Assembly: GCF_036373705.1 (NCBI RefSeq)
Contig: NC_089867.1
Coordinates: forward strand, 24,385,323 to 24,449,322
Source of the DNA: Amia ocellicauda
Lineage: Eukaryota; Chordata; Actinopteri; Amiiformes; Amiidae
Direction: 5' to 3'
DNA: 64,000 nt
The notes beneath the pieces were generated by a model, which was given only the letters and a program-made list of their open reading frames with translations, was not told the origin of the DNA and did not search any database. Made by a program: the position numbers and the translations under genes. This document shows positions 1 through 12,600 of the stretch, in pieces (position 1 is the first letter of the stretch; the number at the start of each line of letters is the position of its first letter).

Positions 1-2100
1 TACCTGATCTATGAGCAGAGACAGGGAAATGTCCTCACTTCTCCCAAACTCAGAAAGGGTTCCTATTATTTCATTCATGGTTTAACTTCAGTAAACCCAG
101 AAGAACACGTGGCTTCCTGTGATGCATGCGTGTCACAGATGTGGGCTTAACAGTTCACACTTTAACATGTAAATAATGATTCTCTTTTAATAAAATACCC
201 CATAGAGACAAGTGTTTATGTCCTGTTTATGTTTATCTGTTTTTTGCTGACTTCATATTGAAAAGGGTACCTTTGACCTAGCTCAGCAGGGGTAGTTTTT
301 GGCACTGTGTGGTTAAATGTTTCAAACTATTCCTAATAACTTCTCTTTTTGTCTTTCCTCTTTTTAATTAGTTTTTCACCCTTCGTTATCGACCGCCCGA
401 CTCCGTGAGCAGGGGCACGTGCTCAACCAACCTGTTGACTGTTGTCTTCCGTGAAGCAGACTGATACCTCGATTACTCCTCAGCTAATGAATAGATCAAT
501 TCATGGTCTGAGAAACAATTCAAACCCCACTGTTTATTTAATTTTCTTTCTGGAAAGCGTGCCAGATAACGGCTTCACACTTTGTTCCTCCAGTCACAAC
601 TCTCAGGCGCGTGTGGACAGCTGGTCTCTCCATTAGTATTTCCCGCTCGTCCTCGGCTGTTGACTCTGCCCTGATTACCGCAACTGGGGGGATGAGGGAT
701 GGCTGTTGTTACACTATTTGCTCGCCTGACAGGACGTTTTTCACATCGTGATTTTACTTGAGATGAAGCTGTAATCTAGCAGTGATGGATGTGACATGCT
801 GTGGTATGGAGGTACGGTGTCATTCATTAGATTAAATCAGAGGTGTCAAAAGCCAAGAATATAAGTATATATGTTTATGCCCAAGAAAAGTGTGAAAGCA
901 ATGTTCCTAATTCTGTGCAGCGAGTGAAACACAATATAGTTAAGCGCATTTACAGTCAGTGCATTTACTTATTTTTATATATATATTTCATAGAGAACTG
1001 CAAGCACAGAAACGGAAGCTGCTTCATTTTGTTTGCATTTGTTTAGTATTTTCTCAATTTGCTGTCAAAATATGATCAATATCTACTTAGGAAATAGATT
1101 TTTCTGCATGATAAATCTGCTCGGTCTGAATCCTAGAGGGACCAGAAATTGCTGTACAGGGACTAACTGAATCAGGCAGGACACTGAACAGAGCTGGGCC
1201 GCAGACACACGGTTAATTTGCTGAATCGGACAGAGGGGCAGTGGATTTCCTGACCCTTTAAAGCTGGTTAGTCGTTATTGAGTTATTTATTAGACTGCCA
1301 GTGACTGCTTATTGGAGAAGGTGCAAGTCACAGTGTTGCCGGCTGGCGGGGGGCACACACACAAATGGACTTGGCTGTGTTCCTCTTGTTCCAGGGACGA
1401 CAAAAAACGTTTGCCTTAACCCCCAAATGTAAAGACTAATAAAATCATGACTGTGATGTCACAACACAACGACTCCATGTCCTTCTCTAAACACGGTGGC
1501 AGTCTATTGTGAAACCTTTACATTTTCAAACTAAATGTGTTCCAGAAAGCTGTCATAACAACTGAACAAGAAACTGCAGTTTTACAGGCGTCCAATACTG
1601 AATATATATTCTACACATTTGCACAAACTGACATAATATTCAGATAATACCAACAGCAATGCCCTAATTTGCCACCAGCTGTTATGTAACACACATAAGC
1701 TTGTTGTTTTTGTTGTGGTTAAAATCTGTTTCTTGTGAAATAATGAATAATGTTCCTGTTCCTGTTTATCAGAAATTATATGCAGGATACAGATTGTCGT
1801 GGAAAGGCTTAAGTGGGATTTTTATTTTGTGTCTTGTTGAGCTATATCTATACATACTGGTATATAACTATATATTTGTACTAATACAGTACTAATTCAG
1901 TATACAGAGATTTTTTTTTATGTTTACACATTTGTATTAGGCACGCCTGCATTTTGTGCCTTTTGTGTACAATATACCAATGATTCACATTCATGGGAAT
2001 GTGCGGCTTTTTTCCCCTGAAATATTTTTAACATATTAAATGTAATGGTATTTTTTGGTTTCTCTTCTTCATTATAATTCAGGTATGGAAAGTAAATTTA
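1..2100. other. AT-rich non-coding DNA
   Basis: I see no gene here. Open frames are under 70 codons, lack splice signals that would join them, and show no recognisable domain. The sequence is AT-rich with no obvious transposon end. It most likely belongs to an intergenic region whose next gene lies left of the window. Confidence 0.5.
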
Positions 2101-2117
2101 GTTTATATTGTTTGTGG

Positions 2118-2222
2118 GGGGGTGATGGCGTACCCTGCGCTGTGTCCACTGATATCGATTCCCGCTCACCGTGATAGTGAACTGGATGAAGCGCTTGTTG
2201 AAAATGGATGGATGACGGCTTT
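2118..2222 (+). repeat. 3' tail of a LINE-like interspersed repeat
   Basis: The stretch reads as a decayed version of the common fish repeat tail about a 'typical total then GGAT-rich end': a GGCGTACCCTGCGCTGTG-type block, then CACCGTGATAGTGAACTGGA, then GAAAATGGATGGATG at the end. That ending in short GGAT units is typical of L2-type LINE 3' tails in fish. It is truncated and diverged. Assignment is from memory of the repeat family, not from a search. Confidence 0.5.
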
Positions 2223-2689
2223 GTTGAAACCCTTATTATTATGAACCCTTAAAATGAGTTGCTCAATTTAGCAAAAGTGAGCTTAGCTCCTGTCGAGAGC
2301 TATCGTTTCTTTCTCTGCTGACCACCGCTGTTTTTTAAACGAGAGTCCTCGGTTTGTGACATCATAGTTATCTTAACACTTATGTGTTAAGGAGATGTTC
2401 TTCCAGGGACAGCTCTTGTGTTGTCTCTGCAACCAGATCAACACGGTGTGATCAGGTGGTGCGGGGGGGTTGGTCACGCTCTGAAATGCTCTTCCACTCC
2501 ATGTGTCCTTCAGGTTTGAGTGCCGAGCTGAACGCCCATCACGCTCTCGCTCACTGGCTTGTGACGAGGATATGGGTCTGATGGCTCCCTCTGTGCTTCC
2601 ACATCTTCACCCTCCACTTTCTACGGCACTACCATATAAAAGTGTGTTTGAATTTATTTAGTTCATTCCACTTCTCTTCAACCAGGAGG

Positions 2690-3460
2690 TCCCTTTGCGA
2701 TGAAGACCTCTTTCCAAGGGCACTCTGAGAGGAGTGGGTAGACCAGAAAACAGGCTTTGATGGATGGCTACAGTAATTCTATACCATTCCCACTCTCATC
2801 TTGCAAAGTTAAGGGCAGCAAGAGAATTGGCACACTGTCTGTCTCTCACTGCTTTGCCATTCCAGTACATCCCAGCTGTGTTCTATAGGACTGGGGTCAG
2901 GCCTCCCAAAAGGCCATGACATGATTGTACAAGCTCACCCTAGACCTCCATCCCCGAGAGCAGGACACTGTTGTCCAGGACGTCTCGATACACAGACCAG
3001 ACCCATCGATAGCACCCCTACACAGCAACTGACCTCTGGTACGATCCTTGACTGACAGAGGGTTTGCACATTCCTGGGCAATATGGCCTAGAACCGACAA
3101 GGACACACACACCATGCCAGGCTGGGCCCCACAATGAAATAATTGAACAGACCCACTGTACCCTTATTTGCAGTCGTGCCCCACTGCCAAATTCTCACTC
3201 TACACGTACACACTGAATGCTTATTCTTGCCAAGTGCCAACCGACCAATGCTGGTGAGCAGGAGTTTCACTGGATCTGTGTCACCCTGAGCAAGCTGCTG
3301 GGCATCTCTCTGCTCCAGCCTTGCAAAACTGAGGTCCTTTGGTTTATTTCAATGCCATAGTCAACCCCCCTACCTCCGAGAGTGTCTCCATGAGAGTCCT
3401 GAATAGTAAACATTAAGGTTTCATCCATCACTGCCTGCTTGTTACATTTTATCTTCGACT
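2690..3460 (-). mobile_element. Decayed Tc1-like transposase remnant
   Basis: On the minus strand, positions 2898 to about 2857 read DPSPIEHSWDVLEW, which matches the third catalytic block ([10 protein letters not shown]) of Tc1 transposases, including the acidic residue of the DDE triad. Further upstream on that strand (about 3200) a short RVRIWQ run resembles the block after the first catalytic Asp. Frames are interrupted by many stops and shifts, and I could not find terminal inverted repeats. It is therefore an old fragment; the family and exact ends are uncertain. Confidence 0.4.
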
Positions 3461-3542
3461 TACATTTGTTTTTTCCTGTCTACGTACTGTGCACAGCATT
3501 GATAAACATCTCGATTTGGATAGTTTTTTTCTTCCTTATGAT

Positions 3543-3792
3543 TATAAAAACCGAGCAGACTGCCCTGGGGGAGTGAAGCTGAAGTTCCCTTACCTGCCTG
3601 CTGTGCGCCCAACTCCTCCCCGAGACCGGCCAGACGCACACGCGCGCCTCCGACGGGTTCGGAAGGTCCCCCGGCCCCCTGTCCTCGGCTACATGTTTGC
3701 TGGCGGCCGGACGGCAGGAGCAGGCGAGGCGGCCGGCGTGTGTGCGAGGGCGCCGGGCTGCGGGAGCGCTGTGTGTGTCGCCTGGGCTCTGG
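3543..3792 (+). promoter_or_regulatory. CpG-rich block with TATA motif, possible promoter and first exon
   Basis: TATAAAAA lies at 3543-3550. It is followed by a strongly CpG-rich stretch (about 3600-3790), which ends at a good donor-like GTGAGTGAG at 3793. This is the layout of a promoter with a non-coding or short first exon on the plus strand. No downstream exon that would join it is recognised before ttc34, which runs on the opposite strand. It could instead be a CpG island of an unannotated non-coding RNA. Confidence 0.3.
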
Positions 3793-4030
3793 TGAGTGAG
3801 AGAGTGTGAAAGCGAGACTGAGCCTCTTCTTCCACGCTCTGAGATCCAGTGTGATGGTGATAGTGAGGATAAGTAGTCATGAAGCGCCTGCTGTTTGAGG
3901 GAAGAGTGGAGGGAGGGATGCAGGGGAAGGGAGAGAGATGGGAGGGGGTGAGGTGGGGGGCTGTGAGAGGTGATGCTCGTTTGATGCCTCGCTCTTTCTC
4001 TGTTTCCCCTCTTGCTCTGCCTCTCTTTCA

Positions 4031-4060
4031 CGCACACACACACACACACGCACACACACG
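4031..4060. repeat. CA microsatellite
   Basis: Almost uninterrupted CA dinucleotides with two G substitutions. Confidence 0.9.
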
Positions 4061-4601
4061 TGCGCATTCACCGGGGGGATCAGTGCAATTTCTGGGTTTG
4101 CGAGCGGAGGGCAAGAGAGAAGGTGAGACGAATAGAGAGCGAGAAGAGAAAAGGGGTTTTCTGAGGAGGATATGGAGAGGAAGAGGGGCATAGAAGAGAG
4201 AGGAAGAGAGGAGAGCACAGGGGGATGGAAAAAATAGAGAAGCCAGAGAGCGAGAGAGACAGACAGACAGTAGGGCAGCCCTGAAGCTCACAGAGTGGCA
4301 GTCACAGAAACTAAAGATATTAATGCCGATCGGAGACCACGACTCTCCTCCTCCTCCTCCTTGTCCTCCGTAGCCCAGTGAAGCGAAGCCTTGGCAGTAA
4401 TTGCCAGTGCCCCGGCTGCGTGGCTCAGACATTAACCCCACCCAGGTGTGAGATTGAGATGGCATGGTGCCCGCTCTCGAACGCTGCCGCAGAATTTCAG
4501 CTCATTAGGACGTTTATTAGCCACTGTAATTAGTTCCCATTAGAGAGCTGAGGGGCTGCCGGAGCTGGCTGCTCGTTAACATTGTTAGTGTCTTGGGGGG
4601 C

Positions 4602-4627
4602 TGTGTGTGTGTGTGTGTGTGTGTGTG
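4602..4627. repeat. TG microsatellite
   Basis: Uninterrupted TG dinucleotide run. Confidence 0.95.
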
Positions 4628-6491
4628 GTGGGCATTGGCCGTCTCCTAATGGCACTGCGTCTCTGTTACTATCCCCCACCGCAGCTCTGTTTCTGCAGAT
4701 CTCTAATAGCTGCTGGTTGTCTGAGCTGCTCTTCGAGGCTCGGGGGGTGGTACCGGTGCAGGAATGTGATCATAATACACAAGTAACATCTCTTCACAGG
4801 CGCGGCCTGTTGGTGGATGCTTGTTCTTCACCGGCACAGGGGACTCACACACGGTTTCAGCCGCTCAGTGCTTTACGGTTTCACTCCTCAGTTTAGGTAG
4901 TCTAAGAAAAGCACTGAGATATCCCAAAAGCCCATGGGGCATTGCCAAACACAACAGCCGCCTGTCTCCTGGCCTGGTTTGAGCACCAGCATTTATTTCC
5001 TTCCCCCCCCCCAAGAGAAAGGGCCACAATCGCCATCTTCCACCATCAATTCGGAAACACAGATGGCCCAGGAGGTGAGTTTGGACTCCAGGCAAAGTAG
5101 CCACTTCGATTAAACCGCAATTCTGTGAGTCCGGTTCCTGTTGGTTTGAGACGTGCAGAGGGGAGACTCGTACAGATTGTTGCGTTCTTCGGGAGGGTAG
5201 GGAAGAGGGGAGACTTGCCTCACCAGGAAGCAAACTGAGCTCCGCCACCGCATATAAAACATATTCCTTTCAGAGGTGTGAATAAAAACGTGATTGGAAA
5301 AAAATAATAAAGCACTTCAGGCTCCACTGCTTGGTAGCGAACGTTTTGACTTCTTTTACGAGTGATAAGTGGGATGAATCCATCGCCGGTGAGAGGACGG
5401 GTTCGCCCCGGTACTTGTGTGTGATACACATGCTGGCGTGCGTCACGTGGAGCAGCAACTTGACACGAACCGAAAACGCCAGCAGGGACTCGGCAGATCT
5501 CAACACAAAGGGCAGAGCGAGCGGCAGAACGCACTGCTGCAAATGAGTTCATTAGCCCGAGAAAGTCACGGTGGCGGTGGTGGCATTGTGACTGACATTT
5601 TAATTATCATCAAGAATACATTAACCAAACATACAAACAATATTAACAACAGGGAGAAAAATAAATAAAAAGACCTCTGCCCTGCGGATAATGGACGGGT
5701 TTCGTCCAGCTTTTACAGCAACAGCTTCGGCAGTACGTAATTGCGGTTTAGTGGATCACAGCTTATGCAATTTCATAATTGTTTCCAGTCCCTCTAAGTA
5801 AAAGGTAATTACAGACTTTATTTGCAGATATGGCGCAGGACTCCAGCTGAACCAGAGACGATAATTTTGCGCTCAATCCCCTTTTCACAGTTTTTATTTT
5901 GGTTTTAAATATATATATATATATATAGTTTGTAAACACAAGCAGAAATAAATAAACAGATGATTGGAATCACACAAATGCACCAAATCTAAACATAGAA
6001 AAGTAACATTTCATCATATTTAAATACAAAGCCAAAGTAATACCCAAGGGTTCCCGAGCTTTACCTCCCACTGATGGAGGTTTCGCTTTCATTCTTCAAC
6101 AAGAACCAGGAAAACAACCACCAGTTTTATTTAGTCACTAATTTAAAAAGAGGGAGCTCTGTTTAACACCACTTAAACGATTTTCTTGTCAAAAGGCAAA
6201 AGCAAAAGCCTAGTTTTAGTCTTGGGAAGGTTCTGTTGTCGTTTTGAAGTGCCGTCGTGTGGACTGAGCAGAAGACGTCTCCCTCTCTTGTCATTCTTGT
6301 TCCGTCCTCCGCGCCCTTATCAGTCCTTGCCTTCTTATCAGCATCAGCTGGTTGTCTGTCCTTTTTAGTTTGCATTGTGCAACCCGGGCTTCATTCCCCA
6401 GCCGTTCACCGAGACGAGCAGTGAATACCAATGCCGGCGGCCTCACAGATAAAGGCACAGTTCACAGGTCTGCTCCAGTGTGTTAAAACCC

Positions 6492-6497
6492 TTTATT
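6492..6497 (-). terminator. Candidate polyadenylation signal (AATAAA)
   Basis: Reverse-strand AATAAA about 1.63 kb past the ttc34 stop. An alternative ATTAAA lies nearer, at 7261-7266. Which is used cannot be told from sequence alone. Confidence 0.3.
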
Positions 6498-7814
6498 GTT
6501 TCATACAGAAGCACGGCCTCTTCCCAGTTATGAGACATAAGGAATGGCACTGACCGGCTGGCCCCTGCCTAACCCCACCTGTGACCTCTTGCACTGTTTG
6601 TAAGATAACAGGACATGTGTAACAGGGGAACCCCGACTGCGCAGAGTGGAACGAGCTCCCCTGGTGTGTAACGCTCTGCGCGTTGTGTGAATCCATACAA
6701 AACAAGGAAGGAAAGGATAGGAGGAAGGAAAATGATCAAGGCATTACCAACACTAGCATGCCTTCCTCGCTTCCTGAGATAAGCACACCTAGTGAGGTGG
6801 AAAGAAGTCCTTTAATCAGTGAAACATGTGCGAAAACACTTGTCCTCGTCTTTGGGGAATGCTTCGACACGGGGTTATTACCTAGCGGAGTCCCAGCAAT
6901 GTGTATTTGTGTAAACGGACCAGGACTTTAACACACAATGCTTATAGTTTGTTTTTGCATTTGAGGAATGTTTTTGTTCTCTGCCTTTGCGAACCAAGCG
7001 CTTTTTAGTGTCGTTTGGCGCTCAACAGTGAGATGTGATTGTGCTGCGGCGCAGCGGGGGTCGAAGGACGGGAAGGTCGATGATCCACAGATGGTGACCG
7101 CAGCATCGAGCACTGCTTGCTTCAGCTCTCTGCCCATGTTCTTTAACCTCCACGTAGTACCACTGTCTGTCGCCTGTTTTTCTGCCCAGATACGTGGCCG
7201 AACCCGCGGTTTGTTTTCCGAGAGCACCTCTCATTGTTTACCGGCGCAGCGAACAAGTAATTTAATAATTAGAGATTGATTAGCAGTGCAAAGTTGTATG
7301 GCTGGGAGATTGCCTGTGATTAACAGATGGAAAACAAGTTGAAAGCTTTTTCATTAGCTGTTCTTTTGGGGGGAATAGCTTCTCTTTTTCCAGAGATGGG
7401 TTTGCGAGGAGCTGCTAAAAGCTTGTCTTAGATTTCCCTGGCTCTGGGGCAGTGGGGGGGGAGTGAGTGGCAACAGCACCAATGGAGTCTGTCTCTACTT
7501 GGACAGTTTGACAGCCTTATAAGACCACCACCCCCCCGTGTCTATCTTACTGTACCATGCATTGCTTTAAAAAACAAGTTGAAAGGCCATGAAGGTGAAC
7601 TTGAACAAAATCCATATTTGGGTCAGTGGCGTTTCTCTGCCACAACAGAGGGAATGTGTGACACACGCAGGACCGGCTCAGAGGGTAGAGGGATATGAAG
7701 TTGCTCTGTGGATTCCTCACGCTGCCTGGTGCAGTTTGCATGTCCAGCCACAAGGGGCGCTCTCCGATAGTCACCACTACGCAAGCTTAACCCGGTCAAT
7801 TTCGCATATGATTT

Positions 7815-8029
7815 GTGCACTTTTAACTGGGTTTCACTGTGCTCCACTGCACTCTGCCATGAATGAGCCACTGGATACCACAGTAAACACGCCTTAGGAA
7901 TGTTTCCCACGGCCTATGATGGTATTCCCGTGGCCCAGTGTGGTACAGCACAGTGTCAGCCCGCTTAACCCATAGGGAACCACTGCAGAACCATGGGGAA
8001 ACCACAGCAGAAACCTGTTAAAAGTGCAC
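7815..8029. repeat. MITE-like palindromic repeat, copy 1
   Basis: The ends are imperfect inverted repeats: GTGCACTTTTAACTGGGTTT at the left matches, in reverse complement, AAACCTGTTAAAAGTGCAC at the right. A related, more diverged copy lies at about 17984-18174, sharing an internal CTGCACTCTGCCATGAAT-type block. It has no coding capacity. No clear target-site duplication is visible. Confidence 0.55.
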
Positions 8030-8130
8030 TGATCCTATGCCACGTTTGTAAGGGTAAACGCTGCTCATGATTCGTGGCTTTCCTGGCAGCAGCCTGGCTC
8101 TGGATCAGTGCCAGGACTTGCCGCTCGGCC

Positions 8131-8664
8131 CTAGTTGACGATGCAGGAGCCCGTGGCGTCTCTTTTGATCCGGGCCCTCAGCCGGCGCAGCTCCACATGG
8201 CTGTCCTCCACCCTCAGCCCGTACTCCGAGAGACGCCAGGCCTCACCCAGTTGCCTCTCCCCGAAGCGCCGCAGGGCCCCCTGCAGGAAGCACTCGGCCA
8301 CCCGGGGTCGGCCCAGCCCGGCCTCCACGCAGGCCAGAGCCTGGGCCTGGTGTAGGTCCAAAGCCTGGGCGAAGTCCTCCAGGCCGGGCTCCTCGCGTGA
8401 ACACAGTAGCAGGCTGTGGCCCCGCCGGCACAGGTCCTCGGCCCACGCCCTGGGGTCCTCCCCCACGCCCGAGTGGCTCTGGATGACCCGGTCCAGGTCG
8501 GACACGGCGCGCTCGTGGAGCCCCAGGCGCGCCAGGCAGGCAGCTCGCTGGCGCAGGTACCGTGGCTTCCCCTCCCCCGCTGCCCGCACCGCCACGGTCA
8601 GCAGAGCCAGCACCGGCTCCCATTGGCCATGCTCCGACACACTGCCCGCCTCCTGCGCTGCTGC
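8131..8664 (-). CDS. ttc34: ttc34 exon 8 (last coding exon)
   Basis: Residues 933-1109 and the TAG stop at 8133-8131. Begins [17 protein letters not shown] after the acceptor GCGACTGACAG. Two TPR-like units are visible ([19 protein letters not shown] and [20 protein letters not shown]). The C-terminus is ...[10 protein letters not shown]. Confidence 0.85.
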   Translation of the reverse strand, partial: AAAQEAGSVSEHGQWEPVLALLTVAVRAAGEGKPRYLRQRAACLARLGLHERAVSDLDRVIQSHSGVGEDPRAWAEDLCRRGHSLLLCSREEPGLEDFAQALDLHQAQALACVEAGLGRPRVAECFLQGALRRFGERQLGEAWRLSEYGLRVEDSHVELRRLRARIKRDATGSCIVN

Positions 8665-9581
8665 CTGTCAGTCGCAGAGAGAGAGAGAGACTTATTCATT
8701 AAGGGCTTTTCCCCAAGTCACTTTGACACGCTTCTGCACTGAATTAAATCCTAATGAAGGATAGCACTCGTAATTCACTGCAGATAGGGTTTCGTTTCGA
8801 GCTGCGGTGAGCGAGGGAGCAATCTCTCATTCATTTGGCAGCTTATTTCCCCGTCACTCTCATTAGAAGACATGTCAGTGGCTGTAGATTGGTGTTAACC
8901 CCTCGATGGATGGAGGCCAGTGTCACGATGAGGCTGGCACACAGCGGGGGGGCACAGTATCCTCAAAAAGATCCCACTAACAGATGACATATGCCATGTT
9001 TCTCAGAGAGACGGATTATCATGTAATGTTCAGTTCCTATACTCAATTGTCATTTGCTACTTTGTTAAAAATAGATATTTTTATGCTCCCCTAGAGTTGA
9101 TAGAATGTTTTTAACAGCCTCCCAAAAGACTCGTGTGACTCCATTAGCGATACGCGGGTCCATTAGCTCTCAATTGTGTCTTCTAATCAGTCTGAACCGT
9201 TTCAGCGCTGTGTTTCCCAGGGAAGCACTGCATTCTGGGGACTTTCCCTCCTGCCCTGCGGAACTCACTGAGATACATGTTGCTTTATATACGGAAAAAG
9301 CTTTTAATTACTTTTATTTTGGTTAAACTGAATAAAGCACCGCAAGATCACATCATGTACTATATAAATGTACAACTGATGGATTCACTTGATTGCAGCC
9401 ACATTAATTTGATTTCTGGACCCACAGGCTGCATGGAGGCAGTTTCATTAGGTGTGTTTCTGTTTAATGGGGAGGCTGTGTTAATGGGGTTACAGGTGTA
9501 TCTGAGAGTAGCAGAGTTTTCCCTGAACACTGTGTTATATCCCGGCCAGTGTCCATTAACCACATTCCCTGCCTGCCAGCC

Positions 9582-9634
<53 letters not shown>

Positions 9635-12600
9635 CGTGATTGTGTCCATGTGGGAGTGTCTGTCTACAGTTCGGGTGTGTGGGTGTTTTAGCTAGATGTG
9701 AGAGAAGCTCAGACTCTGTGTCGCGTGGGGGTGTGCAGGGCTGTGGGAAGCAAGTGCTCACATAGAAATAACTACTAATAAAACAGGCTCACTATGGAAG
9801 TGTTGATGTGGAAACTATGGTTGTACCATCGCGGTCGGGATACAGAACGTTCTGAGAGCGATGGCAGCTGTAGCTGAGGTTAAGGAGTCGTTCAGCGCCC
9901 GTTCAGCACAGTGTGTACGTGTGAAATAATGTTTACAGTGGTTCCTACTCCTGCAGATATAAACCACGGGCCGAATAAACTAGGTACTAGAGTTGCTGCA
10001 TATTATAAACATGTTATAAATGTGGTATATTGGATACAGCAGTTGTGATTGACTTGCAACACTATAATCGTTGTTTATACTCGGCTGTGTGGAGTCTGTG
10101 TCCATTCCTGTGCTCGGAGTCCGGTCTGCGTTTAGTGCTGTGTTAAACACACCCTGTGTGGTGTCTGTGTTTGAAGGGCATGCTGTGCCCAGTCTGTGTT
10201 CAGCGCTGTGTTCAACGTGCTGCGCGGGGCATGTTACCTGCGCCAGGTGCTTTCGGTGCGCAGGGCTGAGCAGCGAGAGCAGGAAGTTGAGCGAGGAGGG
10301 CTCAGTCTGGGCGATCTGGCTCAGCCCCCTGGCCGCCCCCGCCGGGTTCCTCCGCCACATCTCCACCAGCCCCCACCGGGCTCGGGGCTCCGCCTCCCGG
10401 GGCTCCTGGCCGAAGACCTGGCGCAGATGTGCGGTGGCCGGCTTCATCGCCCCTGAAAGAGATGGACACGCCCTCACTGTAGAGTCTCCGCACTTGACCG
10501 ATACTACACCACTACAACTGCCCCTTAGAGAGAGCATCAGTATGACACCCCCACCAGGGCAGAACACAGCGGGGCAGTTCATCCGGGTTTGCCTCCCTGC
10601 TCACCTTTGGCCAGCAGCGTATCCACATACAAGATGTGCCATCTGGGGTTCCTGCTGTCCACCTTCATCAGGGCTCCTCCAATCAGGAAAGCCTCGCTCA
10701 GTAGCTCCTCCCCACAGGGCACCGGATTGGCCGCCGTGATCTCCGAGAGGCCGGCCCTGCAGTGCTGGTGCAGCCAATCACAAACGAGCTTCCTGGCGGC
10801 CTCCTTCAGGGAGAGCACGTCCTGGGTGACGGCCGCGGCGTCCACCTGCAGCGCCGCCACGATGTCCTGAGTGCACTCCTGCCGGGGGTAGTGTCGGCCA
10901 CGGTGAGTCGCCCAAAACATGCCCTTTTATTTGTATTAAACGTCTGTATTTTGATTTCTGTTTTCAGATGTGTGTATCACCCCCTTTGATTTCAATTCCT
11001 GTGTGATGAGTGCCAAGTATCTGGTGAAAACCGGTGCCTAACCAACCGCAATGCCTCTCACTTCCTAATTCTGTGTTTTATTCAGTTCCTATTTCACATT
11101 TAGTCTTAGTTTTAGTTTCATGTGAAAAGGGTTAGAATTAAAGTTCGATAATATTAATGTTTCCCCCACTTGGGTTCAGAATTTAGTCTCTCCTTCAAAA
11201 ATCTAAAGAAAATAAAAGAACAATAGCACCGGCCACAGTTTTAACAGCATAACCACTTGACATAAAACATAAATCGGGTAAATTGTGTGACTTCGTATGC
11301 GTATTTTATATATTATTTGTGATTATTTTTTTTATGTGATAATTTAGTTTCTTTCATTCAATTTCAGTTTCAGTTTTTGGACCATTTGTAATTCAGTTTT
11401 TGTTAACTAAAAATACCTCACAGAAGACACTGATCGATGGGGGCTGGACAGAGGTATGGAGTGAAGGATAATGCATGACCAGGCCAGGCACTGCATCCGT
11501 TCTGTGCCGACACTAGCACCCCCAATACGACGAAAGGCCTGGGCCGAGACACACATCCCATCTCTGCTCTGCCTACTGCGCTGCAGAGAGACACACAGCT
11601 CCACAGATGAACGCCAGTCTCCCGTATCCTACCCCGTCCCTAAAGCCCCCCTTCGGCGAAGAGACCCCCAACAGCCACACAATGGCAATCGCGCTCCGAA
11701 CTCGGCGGTGCTGGAGGTGTCTGTCGGAGCGATATTCAAGCCGCAGTCGCTCGGGCGTCACATTGTCGAACATCAGGGTTGTTTGGAAGTTCATTATCTC
11801 TTATTGTTCTGCCCGCGCTTCCCTGAAGCTTTTATTTAGTTCTCGCTCTCGCTCTGATTGTAGCAACCCTGTTATTAGTGCTGTCGCCACGATTATCGGC
11901 TGCCTGCAATATGGAGAGGATCGAGGCTCTCCTGCTTAACTATCCCCCCAGCTTCCAGAATAAATATATACACACACACAACCGGTTTGACATACACACA
12001 CTTAGATAGTTAAATATAAAGTCTTACAACCAAACATTACCACAACTCCCACACACAACCTGAGATGTATTTTGTATGTGCTGCTATTATTATTATTATT
12101 ATTATTTGATGTTACTGAAAATAAGTCGAATGCATGTTTGATTGCACAGAAACACATTTGAAAGACAAAAACCCCTACACAGATTACGACAAAGGTGCAC
12201 AATTGTAACACATGCACACATGCGTCTGGAACGCCTGATATGACACAATGACAGGAACGGAGAAGAAAGCGTTACACCTGGGATAGGCGGTGCTGAAACG
12301 ACCAATCAGAAGGTCGTGTGGGACTCTTCGCAAAGTTTTCAAACAGCGGCAGTGTGGACCGGAGTGTGATATCGTATTAATGTGGCCCTTTACCGCCTCT
12401 GCGTCTGGGACTCCCACACTGTCTCTCTCTGTCTCTTCAGTTTCAGTTTCTCTCTGTCTGTTTGTCTCCTTCAGCCTCTCTGTGCAGTCTGTCATCTCCC
12501 CGCTTCTCTGTCTCCACCAGTCCTGTCTCAGCAACGTTCCCCTTCTCGGTCTTAATTTCCCATTCTCTGTGCCCGTGTCTATGCTTTTCCCTCTTCTAAT

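Larger units (their letters stand above)
3801..6480. other. Non-coding DNA with simple repeats
   Basis: No gene is supported. The stretch holds a purine-rich part (about 4080-4270), CA and TG microsatellites, and an AT-core-rich block near 4481-4577 (several TTATTAG/TAATTAG/CATTAG words) that looks enhancer-like. Long antisense frames at 3480-4465 come from low-complexity sequence. Confidence 0.4.
6481..8130 (-). other. ttc34 3' flank and probable 3' UTR
   Basis: This is the sequence downstream of the ttc34 stop codon. On the minus strand an ATTAAA lies at 7266-7261 and a canonical AATAAA at 6497-6492, so the 3' UTR could be about 0.9 or 1.65 kb. No second gene is evident. A palindromic MITE-like repeat lies inside, at 7815-8029. 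Confidence 0.4.

Noticed and set aside
3480..4067. 195-codon minus-strand frame
   Set aside because: Runs through a CA repeat and purine-rich low-complexity DNA; no splice or domain support.
8135..8764. 209-codon plus-strand frame
   Set aside because: Antisense shadow of ttc34 exon 8; Ser/Arg-rich and without a domain.
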